Part shown: in pieces, positions 43,097 through 51,574 of the stretch
How positions within the stretch are numbered: the first letter of the stretch is position 1
Layout of the letters: each line of letters opens with the position of its first letter
From: Pelotomaculum schinkii
Lineage (GTDB): Bacteria > Bacillota > Desulfotomaculia > Desulfotomaculales > Pelotomaculaceae
DNA: 64,000 nucleotides
Assembly (NCBI RefSeq): GCF_004369205.1
Contig: NZ_QFGA01000001.1
Coordinates: forward strand, 2,170,001 to 2,234,000
Direction of reading: 5' to 3'
Program-made: the position numbers and the translations under genes
Notes under the pieces: generated by a model
The model's database searches: none
What the model saw: the letters and a program-made list of their open reading frames with translations, nothing else
What the model was told of the DNA's origin: nothing

Positions 43097-44921
43097 CTGT
43101 CCTCCTTGAGAAATATGATAGGACTAATCCGGTTGCAACAGCATTTCGTGGGCCTTCCTTCCCCCTAACATTGGCACTACCACAGACAATTCCAAAACGT
43201 CTCAATAATGTTTCTGAAATCATTAATGGTGTTTCAAAATCAAGTGATGACCCTCCAACTAAAACTGCCGACCTTACTGTATGAAGATTTTGACCTGGCG
43301 CAACAATTGTGAGACCTCTAATTACATTTGCTATAAATACTCTTTTTTTGGCAGTTTGCCGGACTAATTTAACTTTTTCCAAAGAACTTACACTTTCTAT
43401 TGGTTCCATATGTTTCTGATCGAAAATTACAACCTTCCCAAAAATACTTGGTGGAAGCGGCTCACTGAAAAATTTTATTGTTCCATCTTCAAGTCTTACA
43501 TGATACATACTCTCTACCTTTGCAGCGGGAAATTTTTTAACTTTTTCTGCTAAATCCAAATCATTTAGTTGAAGCTCTGAATTTATCATCATGGTTACCA
43601 TATCTCCAGCTCCAGCTAAATGAACATATTTTTTACATTCACCAAGTGAATCAACCCAAGCTACATCGGTAGAACCAGCGCCTATGTCAATCAACGCCAT
43701 TGGCAATTGGACTCCAGGGGTTGTTCTAGCTCCCATTTGGGCCATTACAACTTCAATGCCTTCGATGAAAACCTTTTTCCCGGTTTCTTCGGTAAGCTTT
43801 TGGGCTACTTCCGTTATCAAAGATTTGTTAGTCCACACCATAGCTCCAAGGGCAACAGCCTTATTTAAAGTATATTCGCCAGCCAAACCACCTTTAATCT
43901 TCTCTGGAATAGAGGTATCCACGGCCAATATATCTTTGATTTTTATTAACTTAAAGGGCTGACCACTTACTTCCTGCATTGTTTGTTTTACCCGCCACAA
44001 CATGCCACCGACATTGGTACCAGGTTCCCCGACAACATCTGCAATTTCCTCAAAATGTCCCAACATCTGCATGATTGAATCGGCGCCTTCATTAACATCA
44101 ATTTCAACAGAGGAAGTATCCCCAAAAATTTTTATTTTCCCGGCCGGTATCCTTCTTTCCTTGATTGATCCTTCAGGAGTTTTTATTACAACAGCAGATC
44201 TATTACCAATAAGTGAAACGGCCATTGGAGCAACCATAGCTGTTTTTTCAGCATTTAATTTAAAAATAGTAGCTAAACCATATGGATTACACAGAGTTCG
44301 AATTACCTGGCCTTCCCCGGCTACTTCTACAGCAGCTAACATGTCTAATGGAACCATCTCAACATGTTGGACTTCATCGACAATCGGAATTTTCCTTATC
44401 AACCTATTGTTAACCAGTACTGCCTCATCTCGCTGTATGATAGCGCCTTCAATTTGTATTCCCATTTCAAAAGCCTGATTGATAATTTTTGCAGTCGATT
44501 CAAAATCTACACTTTTAGGAACAACAGGAATGTACTTTTTACCTATTTCTCCCTTAGTTATAATATTAGTTATTTCAATGGTCGTTCCGATACCCAGCCC
44601 AAAACCTCCCGGAGTTAAAGGATTGTGGCCAATCATTGCCGATTCAGTAATAATTGTTTCTGTTACCGTAGACATAGCAAGATCCGCAATAACCGGGGTA
44701 GCTTCATTGATGCATATTACATCTATATTTTCTATATTTAAGTTGCATTCTTTTAAAGCCAGCTCAAGAGCTTTTTTAATTCCGTTAACATTTTGGCAAG
44801 TACCTTTAATTCCTGTTGTTTCGGTACAAGAACTAGATAAGAATTCTATCGCATTCGCATCCAATCTACCAATACAAGCTTCAGTACTATCATTCCCAAT
44901 GTCAACTCCAACTACAACCAT
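43068..44921 (-). CDS. Diol/glycerol dehydratase reactivase, large subunit
   Basis: 617 aa of the DdrA/PduG family, with an Hsp70/actin-like ATPase fold. VVGVDIGNDSTEACIGRLD is the phosphate-binding opening. LTPGGFGLGIGTTIEI and LPMALIDIGAGSTDVAWVDS are conserved family blocks, and VLVGGSSLDFETPLM is near the end. It reactivates inactivated dehydratase by releasing cobalamin lacking the adenosyl group. Size is as expected (about 610). It follows the MoaD-like gene by 56 bp. Confidence 0.93.
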   Translation of the reverse strand: MVVVGVDIGNDSTEACIGRLDANAIEFLSSSCTETTGIKGTCQNVNGIKKALELALKECNLNIENIDVICINEATPVIADLAMSTVTETIITESAMIGHNPLTPGGFGLGIGTTIEITNIITKGEIGKKYIPVVPKSVDFESTAKIINQAFEMGIQIEGAIIQRDEAVLVNNRLIRKIPIVDEVQHVEMVPLDMLAAVEVAGEGQVIRTLCNPYGLATIFKLNAEKTAMVAPMAVSLIGNRSAVVIKTPEGSIKERRIPAGKIKIFGDTSSVEIDVNEGADSIMQMLGHFEEIADVVGEPGTNVGGMLWRVKQTMQEVSGQPFKLIKIKDILAVDTSIPEKIKGGLAGEYTLNKAVALGAMVWTNKSLITEVAQKLTEETGKKVFIEGIEVVMAQMGARTTPGVQLPMALIDIGAGSTDVAWVDSLGECKKYVHLAGAGDMVTMMINSELQLNDLDLAEKVKKFPAAKVESMYHVRLEDGTIKFFSEPLPPSIFGKVVIFDQKHMEPIESVSSLEKVKLVRQTAKKRVFIANVIRGLTIVAPGQNLHTVRSAVLVGGSSLDFETPLMISETLLRRFGIVCGSANVRGKEGPRNAVATGLVLSYFSRRTDGNVKKQEV

Positions 44922-44977
44922 AACTGACCTCCTGTATTTACCTGCTTAGTCAATCCTTAAACTGGTGTAAATATAGA

Positions 44978-45265
44978 TTACCCTCCAGCAGTTTTAGATA
45001 ATAACACAATCGTCATATCATTTTTTAGATGAGTTTTCTCATACTCTAAATCATATATCGACCTTCCGTCGATTAAAATGTTAATATTTTTACTGATCGT
45101 CCCATCTTTTTCGTACAGCACATCTCCCATCTCAGATCCAAACTCTTTGTATAAATATCTCAGTAACAGTTTGATATTGGAAATGTCCTTTGCATCTATT
45201 TCAATGAACGGAACTCTAGCAACCTGTCTAATATTAGCATAGAACTTTACTCGCAAATGTGCCAC
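44978..45265 (-). CDS. MoaD/ThiS-like sulfur carrier
   Basis: 95 aa ubiquitin-like protein ending in Gly-Gly (LLSKTAGG), the activated C-terminus of MoaD/ThiS carriers. The middle has EIDAKDISNIKLLLRYLYKE and INILIDGRSI, typical of MoaD. MoaD supplies sulfur for the pterin dithiolene. Its place two genes after an aldehyde:ferredoxin oxidoreductase fits a dedicated role in making the tungstopterin cofactor of that enzyme. Confidence 0.85.
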   Translation of the reverse strand: MAHLRVKFYANIRQVARVPFIEIDAKDISNIKLLLRYLYKEFGSEMGDVLYEKDGTISKNINILIDGRSIYDLEYEKTHLKNDMTIVLLSKTAGG

Positions 45266-45340
45266 ACCTCCCCATAGTTTTTTCTTTAATCAATAATATT
45301 GGCCGGGCCATTATAAATAATGGCCCGGCTTCCTTTTAAT

Positions 45341-45742
45341 CTACTTTAGGGCATCTACCCCTGCATCAGCACACTCTTTATCCTGATCAGCTGTTCCCCC
45401 GCTTATGCCTAGCGCTCCAATTAATTTATTTCTTACATATATAGGTTCTCCCCCGCCAAAAGTGATTAGGCGCTGGTTATTGCTAAAGTGAATACTATAA
45501 AGAGAACCGTTGGGCCGGCATTCATCAGCAATAGTGGCAGTTGATATACCCCAAGCAGATGCTGTGTATGCCTTGTTAATCGCCACGTCAATACTACCCC
45601 ATGGGGCTCCATCCATTCTTTTCACTTCTACAATATGTCCGTTTGATTCAACCACTGCCGCTACTATTTTGATGCCAAGTTCCTGTGCCTTGACATGAGC
45701 AGCCTTGATTACTTCTTCCGCTTGATTCAAAGTTATATCCAT
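45341..45742 (-). CDS. GlcG/HbpS-like (PduO C-terminal type) protein
   Basis: 133 aa of the GlcG/HbpS family, with AVVESNGHIVEVKRMDGAPW and ATADSA-like AYTASAWGIST, and the C-terminal IGALGISGGTADQDKECADA. Related domains form the C-terminal half of PduO adenosyltransferases and bind heme or cobalamin-like ligands. It sits directly after the aldehyde oxidoreductase gene. A role in cofactor handling or redox protection of the dehydratase is likely but not shown. Confidence 0.88.
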   Translation of the reverse strand: MDITLNQAEEVIKAAHVKAQELGIKIVAAVVESNGHIVEVKRMDGAPWGSIDVAINKAYTASAWGISTATIADECRPNGSLYSIHFSNNQRLITFGGGEPIYVRNKLIGALGISGGTADQDKECADAGVDALK

Positions 45743-45758
45743 TTTTTTCTCTCTTTCT

Positions 45759-47471
45759 TTAAACTATCCTATCCAAATCTTTAAACGGAACATCCCATAC
45801 AACATTATGGGGAGGCAAAGGTTCATTTACTATAAACTCTGGTGGCCGGTTAATTACTATACCAGCCCGGCGGTTAAATTCCCGTTCAGAGGCAATCATA
45901 TTATCACCCAGTTGGAAAATCGTTTCTGCAGTAAAGTCCGATCCATACACTGCATTAACCATTTTCACAACCCCCTCTAAACAGCTGGGGTCGGGAAACG
46001 TGGCATAAGTAGCCATAACGCAAATCCCCAGGCAGTCAAAAGTTCCAGCATAATTTTGGTATGCTAAAGATACATCAACTTTTCCATCGGTTGTTAAAGG
46101 ATCTAAATCCAATCCCAATTTCAAAACTTCTGCTGATACAACGTAACCAGCATTATGATCGGCACCTTGAGGAGTAGTAACATAAGTTACTCCTTGTCCT
46201 TTAGAAGCTCTGGGATCATAGCCACCCCATGTTTGACCTTTTACAACAGGAATCCTTTTAATACCTAGAACCCTTCCGGTACTTAAAGCTCCTGCCCCAA
46301 TTAACTTACCCAACACTGTCCCTGTTGCAATTTCGTCAATTATTTCTAAAACGCGGTCACTGTCACCCCAATTCAAAACCCCTGCTTCCATTGCAACACC
46401 CAATGCCCCAGCAATTTCCATTGTGTCAACACCAACATCATTACATTTTCTATTTATTTCTGCAATTGCATCTAAATTATTAATCAGCAAGTTGGGACCA
46501 AGCAGTGCTACAGTTTCATAATCGATTTTGCATACGTTTTCTCCGTTTTTCCCGGGGTACTTATTGGAACACCTTATAATACATCCCCTTTGGCAGGGAT
46601 GCCCCATTTTTCCACTGCCTCGCTCATTGATCAAGTCCACCATGGTCTGAGCGTTAACGTGGTCACACTCGTCCCATTCACCTTGACTCATGTTTTTAAC
46701 CGTCATATCGCCAGCCGCATTAATAGGATCAACAAGTACAAGTGTACTCCATTGGGGTAACCCTTGTCCGGTGGTCTCGTTTTTCAGCAGACCATTTGTG
46801 TACTTTTTTCTGCCTTCCATAAAGGCCTTTTCATCCTGGATTCTAACTTTATCTTTTGTTTTTTCAATTACTATCGCTTTTAGCCCCTTAGAACCCATAA
46901 CCGCCCCCAATCCTCCACGGGCAGCAAACCTTTCCGGTTCATCCTCACTGTTGGTGTTTGCAATCCCCGCAGTTGCCATTAACTGCTCACCTGCAGGTCC
47001 TATGCAAGCAATTCCAACATTTTCAAACCTTTGCTTTAATATTTCTCCTGTCTCATAGACTCGTTTGCCTTTTAACTCATTTGCCAAAATTAACTCTTTC
47101 CTGTTTGCACCTAAATACAGAATAAACAGGTCTTTTGTATTGGGGATATCTTCAATAATTACACTTTTGATACCCAATCTTGCCAAATAAGCAGCATTGT
47201 TTCCTCCAGCATTTGCTTCCTTTATAGTACCTGTCAACGGGCTTTTTCCTCCGTATGACAAACGGCTTGAGGACGATGCCGATGTTCCTGCCATCAATCC
47301 AGGTGAGATAATCAATTTATTTCTCGAACCTAAAGGTTCACAATCAGCATCCACTTCATCTAAAAGAATGCGAGCATTTAGACCACGTGCTCCAAGAAGC
47401 CGGTAAGCTTCTGGAACAGGTTCTTCGGTTATTTTTTGGGTCAGCATATTGACCCTAATTATACAGTTCAC
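45759..47471 (-). CDS. Aldehyde:ferredoxin oxidoreductase (tungsten type)
   Basis: 570 aa. LRG-type N-terminal domain (YRLLGARGLNARIL) and the pterin-binding AARGGLGAVMGSKGLKAIV are present. A cluster motif PCQRGCIIRC gives C-x3-C-x3-C, and a fourth Cys lies in the CLGIC segment near residue 490. The classic Pyrococcus AOR spacing is C-x2-C-x3-C, so this is a variant subfamily. It would oxidise the dehydratase's aldehyde to acid and reduce ferredoxin, on a bis-pterin tungsten (or molybdenum) centre. It follows the dehydratase small subunit by two bases. The metal is inferred from family. Confidence 0.92.
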   Translation of the reverse strand: MNCIIRVNMLTQKITEEPVPEAYRLLGARGLNARILLDEVDADCEPLGSRNKLIISPGLMAGTSASSSSRLSYGGKSPLTGTIKEANAGGNNAAYLARLGIKSVIIEDIPNTKDLFILYLGANRKELILANELKGKRVYETGEILKQRFENVGIACIGPAGEQLMATAGIANTNSEDEPERFAARGGLGAVMGSKGLKAIVIEKTKDKVRIQDEKAFMEGRKKYTNGLLKNETTGQGLPQWSTLVLVDPINAAGDMTVKNMSQGEWDECDHVNAQTMVDLINERGSGKMGHPCQRGCIIRCSNKYPGKNGENVCKIDYETVALLGPNLLINNLDAIAEINRKCNDVGVDTMEIAGALGVAMEAGVLNWGDSDRVLEIIDEIATGTVLGKLIGAGALSTGRVLGIKRIPVVKGQTWGGYDPRASKGQGVTYVTTPQGADHNAGYVVSAEVLKLGLDLDPLTTDGKVDVSLAYQNYAGTFDCLGICVMATYATFPDPSCLEGVVKMVNAVYGSDFTAETIFQLGDNMIASEREFNRRAGIVINRPPEFIVNEPLPPHNVVWDVPFKDLDRIV

Positions 47472-47473
47472 AA

Positions 47474-47890
47474 TTATACCTCCTCGCTTTTCAGGACCCC
47501 TCTTTCTTCGTAATGATGTACTGCTTCCCTTACAAGCTCAGCATTAAGAGTAGCATTATATTTTGTTTCCAAGTCATCAGCTATATCAAGCAACTCTTTT
47601 TTCGTGACACGATAAGGACGAAGTTTATCATAGATTTCCAGAATTATTCCGTCTGGAACAACACAGAGTTCTTTAGCACGTCTGAGGTTTGCGGCAAACT
47701 GGGTTCTCCCTTGCTCTTCAGCTACTTTAGCCTGAAGCTCCAACGTCTCCGGAGAAATACGAATATCCATATTGTCTATTTCCCCGCTGATAATTTTTTT
47801 CAAGTCAATTTCGTCAAGTTTCTTTCCGGAAATCCCCTTAATCAAACCAGGGGACTTTTCTGCAAAAGGATACTGTTTAATATAGCTCAT
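47474..47890 (-). CDS. B12-dependent diol/glycerol dehydratase, small subunit
   Basis: 138 aa of the PduE/DhaE family. IDNMDIRISPETLELQAKVA, NLRRAKELCVVPDGIILEIY and DKLRPYRVTKKELLDIADDL are conserved. The 30-35 residue N-terminal tail of microcompartment-bound PduE is absent; this one begins close to the folded core (SYIKQYPFAEKSP). It completes the alpha2beta2gamma2 enzyme. Gene order large-medium-small is conserved. Confidence 0.93.
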   Translation of the reverse strand: MSYIKQYPFAEKSPGLIKGISGKKLDEIDLKKIISGEIDNMDIRISPETLELQAKVAEEQGRTQFAANLRRAKELCVVPDGIILEIYDKLRPYRVTKKELLDIADDLETKYNATLNAELVREAVHHYEERGVLKSEEV

Positions 47891-47917
47891 TACATAATCC
47901 TCCTTAATTTATTATTA

Positions 47918-48481
47918 CTAAAACTTAACGTCTAATTCCATTGGGATACTGTTCTTAGAACATCTTCTTTCTTCAATTTGATGGATTAAAGCTGCTAGTG
48001 GAAGAGTTCTAGCCTTAACAGTGTGCGCATCAAGTTTACTCCATGGTGCAACAATCAGTTCCGGTTCCAAGCCAATAGCGTATCTTGCGGCATTTCTTCC
48101 AATCGCTCTATAATGCTCAAGTCCAATAAAGGGAGCCATTGAAAAGAGTTCTAAATTAGACAACGGATATAAATCTTTTTGATGGATGACGGTTGTTCCC
48201 TTACTTTGGATCCCTACAGATATTCCCGAACCGCTCAATTTCGCGCCATCATGACCGATAAAGGCCAAGTCAGCAGTTCGTGAAAACCTTACAATTCTCG
48301 TATCAACACCCTGTTCTTCAGCGCCTGCGATGATCTCAAAAAGAACATCTCCCAAACTCAATCCACTGAGGGTCTGGAAAATATCTATACCAAAGGCGGC
48401 ACTTACTGCAATAACTATTTCCTCGTTTTTTATTCCCGGTTTGGCAGGCCCTATATTCTCTAAAACTAAACCTCTTGCCAT
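47918..48481 (-). CDS. B12-dependent diol/glycerol dehydratase, medium subunit
   Basis: 187 aa of the PduD/DhaC family. IVIAVSAAFGIDIFQTLSGL, GSGISVGIQSKGTTVIHQKD and SNLELFSMAPFIGLEHYRAI, with GRNAARYA after it, form the cobalamin-contacting core. PduD proteins targeted to microcompartments have about 40 more N-terminal residues; they are missing here. That makes a free cytoplasmic enzyme likely. It starts 26 bp after the large subunit. Confidence 0.93.
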   Translation of the reverse strand: MARGLVLENIGPAKPGIKNEEIVIAVSAAFGIDIFQTLSGLSLGDVLFEIIAGAEEQGVDTRIVRFSRTADLAFIGHDGAKLSGSGISVGIQSKGTTVIHQKDLYPLSNLELFSMAPFIGLEHYRAIGRNAARYAIGLEPELIVAPWSKLDAHTVKARTLPLAALIHQIEERRCSKNSIPMELDVKF

Positions 48482-48506
48482 CTTTTAAGCACTCCTTTTT
48501 GTTAAA

Positions 48507-50201
48507 TTATTTCAAAGCCAACCCAGTTTGTTTTTTCACAAAATCTTCGGGTGCCATAGCCTGGCGAAGGTTCTTAATCTCTTCCCATCTTTCCCCTTCA
48601 ACACGGTAACCGGTCCCTGGACCAGCATAATCATTAGGTGTATTCACGCCACTGTAACATTTAAATTCATCATCAAATATCGCCGAGGTATGCAGGTAAT
48701 CTCCAGACAATCTGCATTTTAATAACTGGGTAAGAGACGATGCCAGTTTAGAATAGCCTTTATTGTGTAATGCCTTAATTATGTCAACCAGAGTTATGCC
48801 ACTCTCTTTAATCATTTTATTAAGCTGGATATTATCTTTTTGGTCGCGGTCAATATCATCGCTATCATTACAGTAAATTATTTTTTCAATTTGCTCATCG
48901 CTGTACCTCGGCCAGCCCATTTCATCACACAGATCTTGGGCAATTTTGGCAGCCTTGGCCCTAATCGCAATAAATTCCTCTTCAGTGAGTGATTTTAGCC
49001 CTGCATCAGCCTTAAAATCTCTTTGAAGCGCCATTTCATCTTCCAAATCTTCTTGGTTGTAACAGGCCCCGGAAAACATGTTATCCCAGATTGAGGTAAA
49101 CCCAAAACCTGAATGAATAAAATCTGTCCCTGCACACAACCAGGGAATAACATGTGACCAACGCCGCGCTTCAGAACCTGCCCATGGAGCATCGTTTCCT
49201 GAAGCGACCTCCAAGCCCCACATCATGCAGATAAGGTTTTCAGCCATAACGCAGAGTTGCCCTCCAGGAAGAGAGGCTGCAAGAGGCGAGCAACTAATCC
49301 CCCCGTTTTGAACCCCCTGGACACCTGACCCTAGGGTAAGCGCAATGCATCTTGCTTCAAGGTATAAAAGCGATTTTCCCTCTGCCTCGCCCATAGTTAT
49401 TTCCGAACCAGTGCCTGATGTAAAACGCAATTTCAAGCCTCTTGAGGCATATGCACTGGCAAGGAATGTCTTCGACCATGGCAAATCGTCCCCATCAACA
49501 AATACTTTTTCTGTTCCATACACTGAAACTGTTTCCGCATAACTAGTGAAACCCTTCATGCCAAGCGCAAGCTCGGTGGCTTCTTCAACCGCACATTGTG
49601 TCAGTACACCTGGCCTACCAATTTGAGAACCTAACAAGATACCCAGGGCTACGTTATGAGCATTACGCACCCAGCCAACAGTAGCCTCAATTTCCGCAAA
49701 TCCCATCGCTGCGGCACATGCTGCATCAGCCATGAGAAGGGCCATATCGTCCTTGTGGTTACAAACGTGTGTCTGGTTTGCCGGCCGCCTGCGAGCTCTA
49801 AGTTTATGTGCAGCCATCATCATTTCAACTGCATCCAGATTTTTTACAACATCCACTACTTTAGCAGGTGTCATGCCACGGGCTAAACGAACAATTTCTT
49901 TCCTGGGCACATTGAAATCCACCATCATACGTGCAAATTTAGCAGAGTCAACTGCCATAGCCTCCTCGGCAACAGTAAGATCAACTGCGTACTTTGCAAT
50001 AAACCGATCAAGCAAATCATAATCCTTTTCACATTTTCCATCCAACTCAACAACCCGATTATTTTCAATCTTAATACTTGGTTTTGGGTCATTCGGACTA
50101 TCCCAACAGATTAGTCCGACTTCGGGCATTTCTTTTAAAAATGTGTCCTTTACAACTTCACGAGTATCAAAAACATTTTCAAAACGTTTTGATCGTTTCA
50201 C
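48507..50201 (-). CDS. B12-dependent diol/glycerol dehydratase, large (catalytic) subunit
   Basis: 564 aa, TIM-barrel catalytic subunit converting a 1,2-diol or glycerol to the aldehyde via an adenosyl radical. I start at GTG 50201 (KRSKRFENVF), seven bases after AGGGGG. Against Klebsiella diol dehydratase from memory, the substrate residues appear as NQTHVCN (Gln141, His143), IEATVG (Glu170), YAETVSVYG (Glu221), QNGGISC (Gln296, Ser301) and NDAPW. The last keeps Asp335 but has Ala where Gln336 stands. That position limits substrate size, so a wider pocket is possible. Substrate could be propanediol, ethylene glycol, glycerol or a longer diol. Confidence 0.94.
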   Translation of the reverse strand: MKRSKRFENVFDTREVVKDTFLKEMPEVGLICWDSPNDPKPSIKIENNRVVELDGKCEKDYDLLDRFIAKYAVDLTVAEEAMAVDSAKFARMMVDFNVPRKEIVRLARGMTPAKVVDVVKNLDAVEMMMAAHKLRARRRPANQTHVCNHKDDMALLMADAACAAAMGFAEIEATVGWVRNAHNVALGILLGSQIGRPGVLTQCAVEEATELALGMKGFTSYAETVSVYGTEKVFVDGDDLPWSKTFLASAYASRGLKLRFTSGTGSEITMGEAEGKSLLYLEARCIALTLGSGVQGVQNGGISCSPLAASLPGGQLCVMAENLICMMWGLEVASGNDAPWAGSEARRWSHVIPWLCAGTDFIHSGFGFTSIWDNMFSGACYNQEDLEDEMALQRDFKADAGLKSLTEEEFIAIRAKAAKIAQDLCDEMGWPRYSDEQIEKIIYCNDSDDIDRDQKDNIQLNKMIKESGITLVDIIKALHNKGYSKLASSLTQLLKCRLSGDYLHTSAIFDDEFKCYSGVNTPNDYAGPGTGYRVEGERWEEIKNLRQAMAPEDFVKKQTGLALK

Positions 50202-50299
50202 AATATTACCCCCTAACATAGTTGTTTATTTTGTTCTTGAAAACAAAGTCAACGGTTAATATAGTATTGATTCCAGTGCAAAAACCCCTCTAAAACCCG

Positions 50300-51400
50300 A
50301 GAAAATTGGGTAACCAAGAAGGAATTAACATCCCTGAAGTCGAATTACAAAGATAACAAGAGTAAACAAAAGCTACAGAGAGATAATTTGACTTCAGGGG
50401 GATTCAAGGTGTTTCGGGAGAATAAATCACATCAACAACCTGAATTATTCAATAGCTTTAACGATTTACACCCTAAAATCAAGTCCATCCTGGAAAAAAG
50501 CTGGGCGCCCATATACTACGAGCATGTCTTTTGTAAAATAGACGAAAGTAAATTTGCTGAAATATACTGTCCCGATAACGGCAGGCCAAATTTTCCGGTA
50601 CACATTCTTCTCTCTCTTGAGTTCATTAAACATATGTGGCAAACCTAGCCGAAACCTGTTCAGATGACAACCCGGTGCAGTTGATTACCGATTATACATT
50701 GGAACAAAACACTAAAAGCGATGTTGAAATGCTTAAAGAGCGTCTGCCGGTAATCAGTGAAAAGACTGATCTTGCTGAACTTTACACAGATGGCGGTATT
50801 ACAGCGAAGATGTACAGCAGATAGCCAAAGACAACGAAGTGAAAGTGCACTTTACCGATATGACCGGTCGCAAAGCTGACCCTTATAAGCTGCCACTGAG
50901 TGATTTTACTACCGAAGAACACAAGAAGATAACTGCCTGCCCTGAGGGGCAAGCTCCTGTCCAGAGCTACTACAACGAAGAAAAAAAGGCGCTAACAGCA
51001 TATTTCGAGCTGGATAGATGTAGCCATTGTTCCTTAAAAGATAACTGCCCGGTTAAGATTCAAAAGAAGAAGGCCGTTTTAAAGGTAAGTCAGAAGTCTG
51101 TAATAGCTGTTTTACCAGAAAAGAACTTGCTGACAAGGAACAGCACCGGGCAAATATTAGTAAGCGGGCCGCTATAGAGGGTACCAACTCCGCTCTAAAA
51201 AGGGGCCAAGGCGCCAACAAACTTTATGTCCGTGGGCAAGTAAAATGCAGCCTGGTATTGGGTATGAAAATAATTGGCCATAACTTCCAGCAGCTCAAGA
51301 AATTCTTCAAGTCGCTTACCAATGTACCGGCGACGCCAGGGATTAGTGCCCCCATTCAAGCAAGGTAAGAAAAAATGTTTGGTATCTGGTCGTTGAGTAA
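50300..51400 (+). mobile_element. Decayed IS1182-like insertion sequence
   Basis: Contains the broken transposase below. Near the left end TCCCTGAAGTC (50332) and GACTTCAGGG (50390) form an inverted pair. Outer ends cannot be fixed by eye. It separates the dehydratase operon from the transporter and regulator and may have displaced the original upstream promoter region. Confidence 0.7.
50405..51370 (+). pseudogene. IS1182-like transposase, multiply frameshifted
   Basis: Pieces in at least four frames: VFRENKSHQQPELFNSFNDL with IYCPDNGRPNFPVHILLSLE (50409-50648); DNPVQLITDYTLEQNTKSDV then LPVISEKTDLAELYTDGG (50650-50820); HFTDMTGRKADPYKLPLSDF with Cys-rich DRCSHCSLKDNCPVKIQKKK (50840-51120); and a closing piece RAAIEGTNSALKRGQGANKL, ending PIQAR near 51367. 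The order matches one IS1182-family transposase with part of the core deleted. It cannot be functional. Confidence 0.85.
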
Positions 51401-51574
51401 GGCCTCGGGTGTGTGTTTATGACCGACATATGGTATCAGATACAATCCGAGAATACCAAAGATTGTCAAATTTATGTTTGATAGGTAGGGTCAAAGAAAA
51501 AAATCATGGGTTTCTGCAGTAGAATCAGTATTACATAATTAATCCTTCTACCCCCATTCATCTCAGTACTTGAT

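Noticed and set aside
50266-50295. Possible sigma-54 promoter upstream of the dehydratase large subunit (minus strand TTAGAGGGGTTTTTGCA).
   Set aside because: The -12 box is good, but the -24 GG is AG, so the core dinucleotide is not met. Position would suit; kept only as a weak idea.
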